Source: Christensenella sp964438705 (GTDB lineage Bacteria; Bacillota; Clostridia; Christensenellales; Christensenellaceae). Taken from it: a stretch of 50,939 bases of DNA. Shown here piece by piece: positions 50,607-50,939 of this stretch (position 1 is the stretch's first letter; the number at the start of each line of letters is the position of its first letter). A program made the translations under genes and the position numbers. The notes under the pieces were generated by a model. It worked only from the letters and a program-made list of their open reading frames with translations, was not told where the DNA came from and did no database searches. The stretch covers positions 1 through 50,939 of the forward strand of contig CAYTKQ010000022.1 of assembly GCA_964438705.1 (NCBI GenBank). Reading direction: 5' to 3'.

Positions 50607-50711
50607 ATGATGTTAAAACAAAGAAAAAAGACGGGCGCGTCGGTGAGCGCGGGGCAGAAGCTTTTGAATGGATTTGGGGCGAGGAGGAGCGCCGCCCTGA
50701 TGGGCGGATAA
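50607..50711 (+). CDS. Possible 34-residue peptide downstream of leader copy B
   Basis: The ATG placed at the same distance from the leader repeat as in copy A opens a short frame, MMLKQRKKTGASVSAGQKLL and on to a TAA at 50709. An alternative basic 70-residue frame begins at the GTG at 50598 and ends at 50809. No ribosome site favours either strongly, and neither resembles a known protein. Could be a decayed gene, a leader peptide, or nothing. Confidence 0.25.
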   Translation: MMLKQRKKTGASVSAGQKLLNGFGARRSAALMGG

Positions 50712-50810
50712 AGCGACATACGAGCCTGCGCAGTGCGAGGAGAGCCAGGCGGCAGCCGCAGCGAGCCCGCAAGCAAGCCCGGAACCGCTCGAGCGCAGCG
50801 AGGAAGTGAA

Positions 50811-50939
50811 TGGGAAAAAGTCTCAAAGAGGACGGCGTACTTGGAACAAAGACGGGGGAGGCGCTCGGGAAGCTCAAACGGTATCAGGAGGAGCTTGAAA
50901 AGCCGAGCGCGAAGACGCGGGCGATCCAGACGGAGCTGA
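50811..50939 (+). CDS. Partial gene running off the window, unknown
   Basis: ATG at 50811 with GAGGAAG just upstream opens a frame MGKSLKEDGVLGTKTGEALG with a predicted charged helix (KLKRYQEELEKPSAKTRAIQ) that is still open at the window end. About 43 residues are visible; no family recognised. It would be served by leader copy B. Confidence 0.45.
   Translation, partial: WEKVSKRTAYLEQRRGRRSGSSNGIRRSLKSRARRRGRSRRS

Overview
The window looks like a contig from an anaerobic, spore-lineage Clostridia-type Firmicute (Christensenella-like gut bacteria are a plausible guess). The grounds are GC-rich coding sequence with AT-rich intergenic regions, strong AGGAGG-type ribosome sites, a full Spo0A, YjfB, KtrB/KtrA-type potassium uptake, LiaF/LytTR regulation, a cell-wall-anchored SpaA-type surface protein, and a selenium-linked purine catabolic cluster. 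A run of 100 N at 45253-45352, bounded by an exact 55-bp duplication, points to a short-read assembly, possibly metagenomic. No rRNA, tRNA or CRISPR was seen. Layout: 1-9.7 kb holds a lipoprotein, a frameshifted small gene, the GTPase YchF, a YugP-type membrane metalloprotease, a DUF1294 protein, a 1271-residue surface adhesin, a tyrosine phosphatase and a secreted NlpC/P60 hydrolase. 9.9-20.8 kb holds YjfB, SerS, a YdjC deacetylase/GT2 glycosyltransferase pair, a large membrane protein, an EEP-Zincin-M23 operon, Spo0A beside a cluster of DnaA boxes, and the K+ transporter pair. 20.8-37.2 kb is the centrepiece: a divergently organised purine (xanthine/urate) cluster. On the minus strand lie ssnA, ygfK and a fused XdhD-type xanthine dehydrogenase. 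On the plus strand lie a PAS_6/HTH regulator, dpaL (ygeX), ygeY, ygeW, carbamate kinase and two NCS2 permeases. Together they would import purines, open them reductively and harvest carbamoyl phosphate as ATP. 37.3-43.1 kb holds a polyphosphate:AMP phosphotransferase with a VanZ-like protein, a LytTR-LiaF pair and small redox, repair and osmotic-stress genes. 43.5-47.0 kb holds a FecCD-type ABC importer with a ModE-like regulator and a palindromic operator. This is most simply a molybdate or tungstate importer that could supply the xanthine dehydrogenase. 47.1-50.4 kb holds a TM2 protein, a DUF1015 protein and aspartokinase. The most unusual content is a dispersed repeat family with four copies (26364-26871, 31568-31733, 32955-33467, 43105-43467). 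Each copy has about 14-bp terminal inverted repeats, each lies 0-24 bp beyond a stop codon, and internal modules have been shuffled and inverted between copies. The three full copies share an about 160-nt core predicted to fold into a branched hairpin, and three of the four copies sit inside the purine cluster. A second repeat, 98 bp and about 90% identical, is a promoter-leader with three 10-11 bp iterons. It occurs near both ends of the window in opposite orientation.
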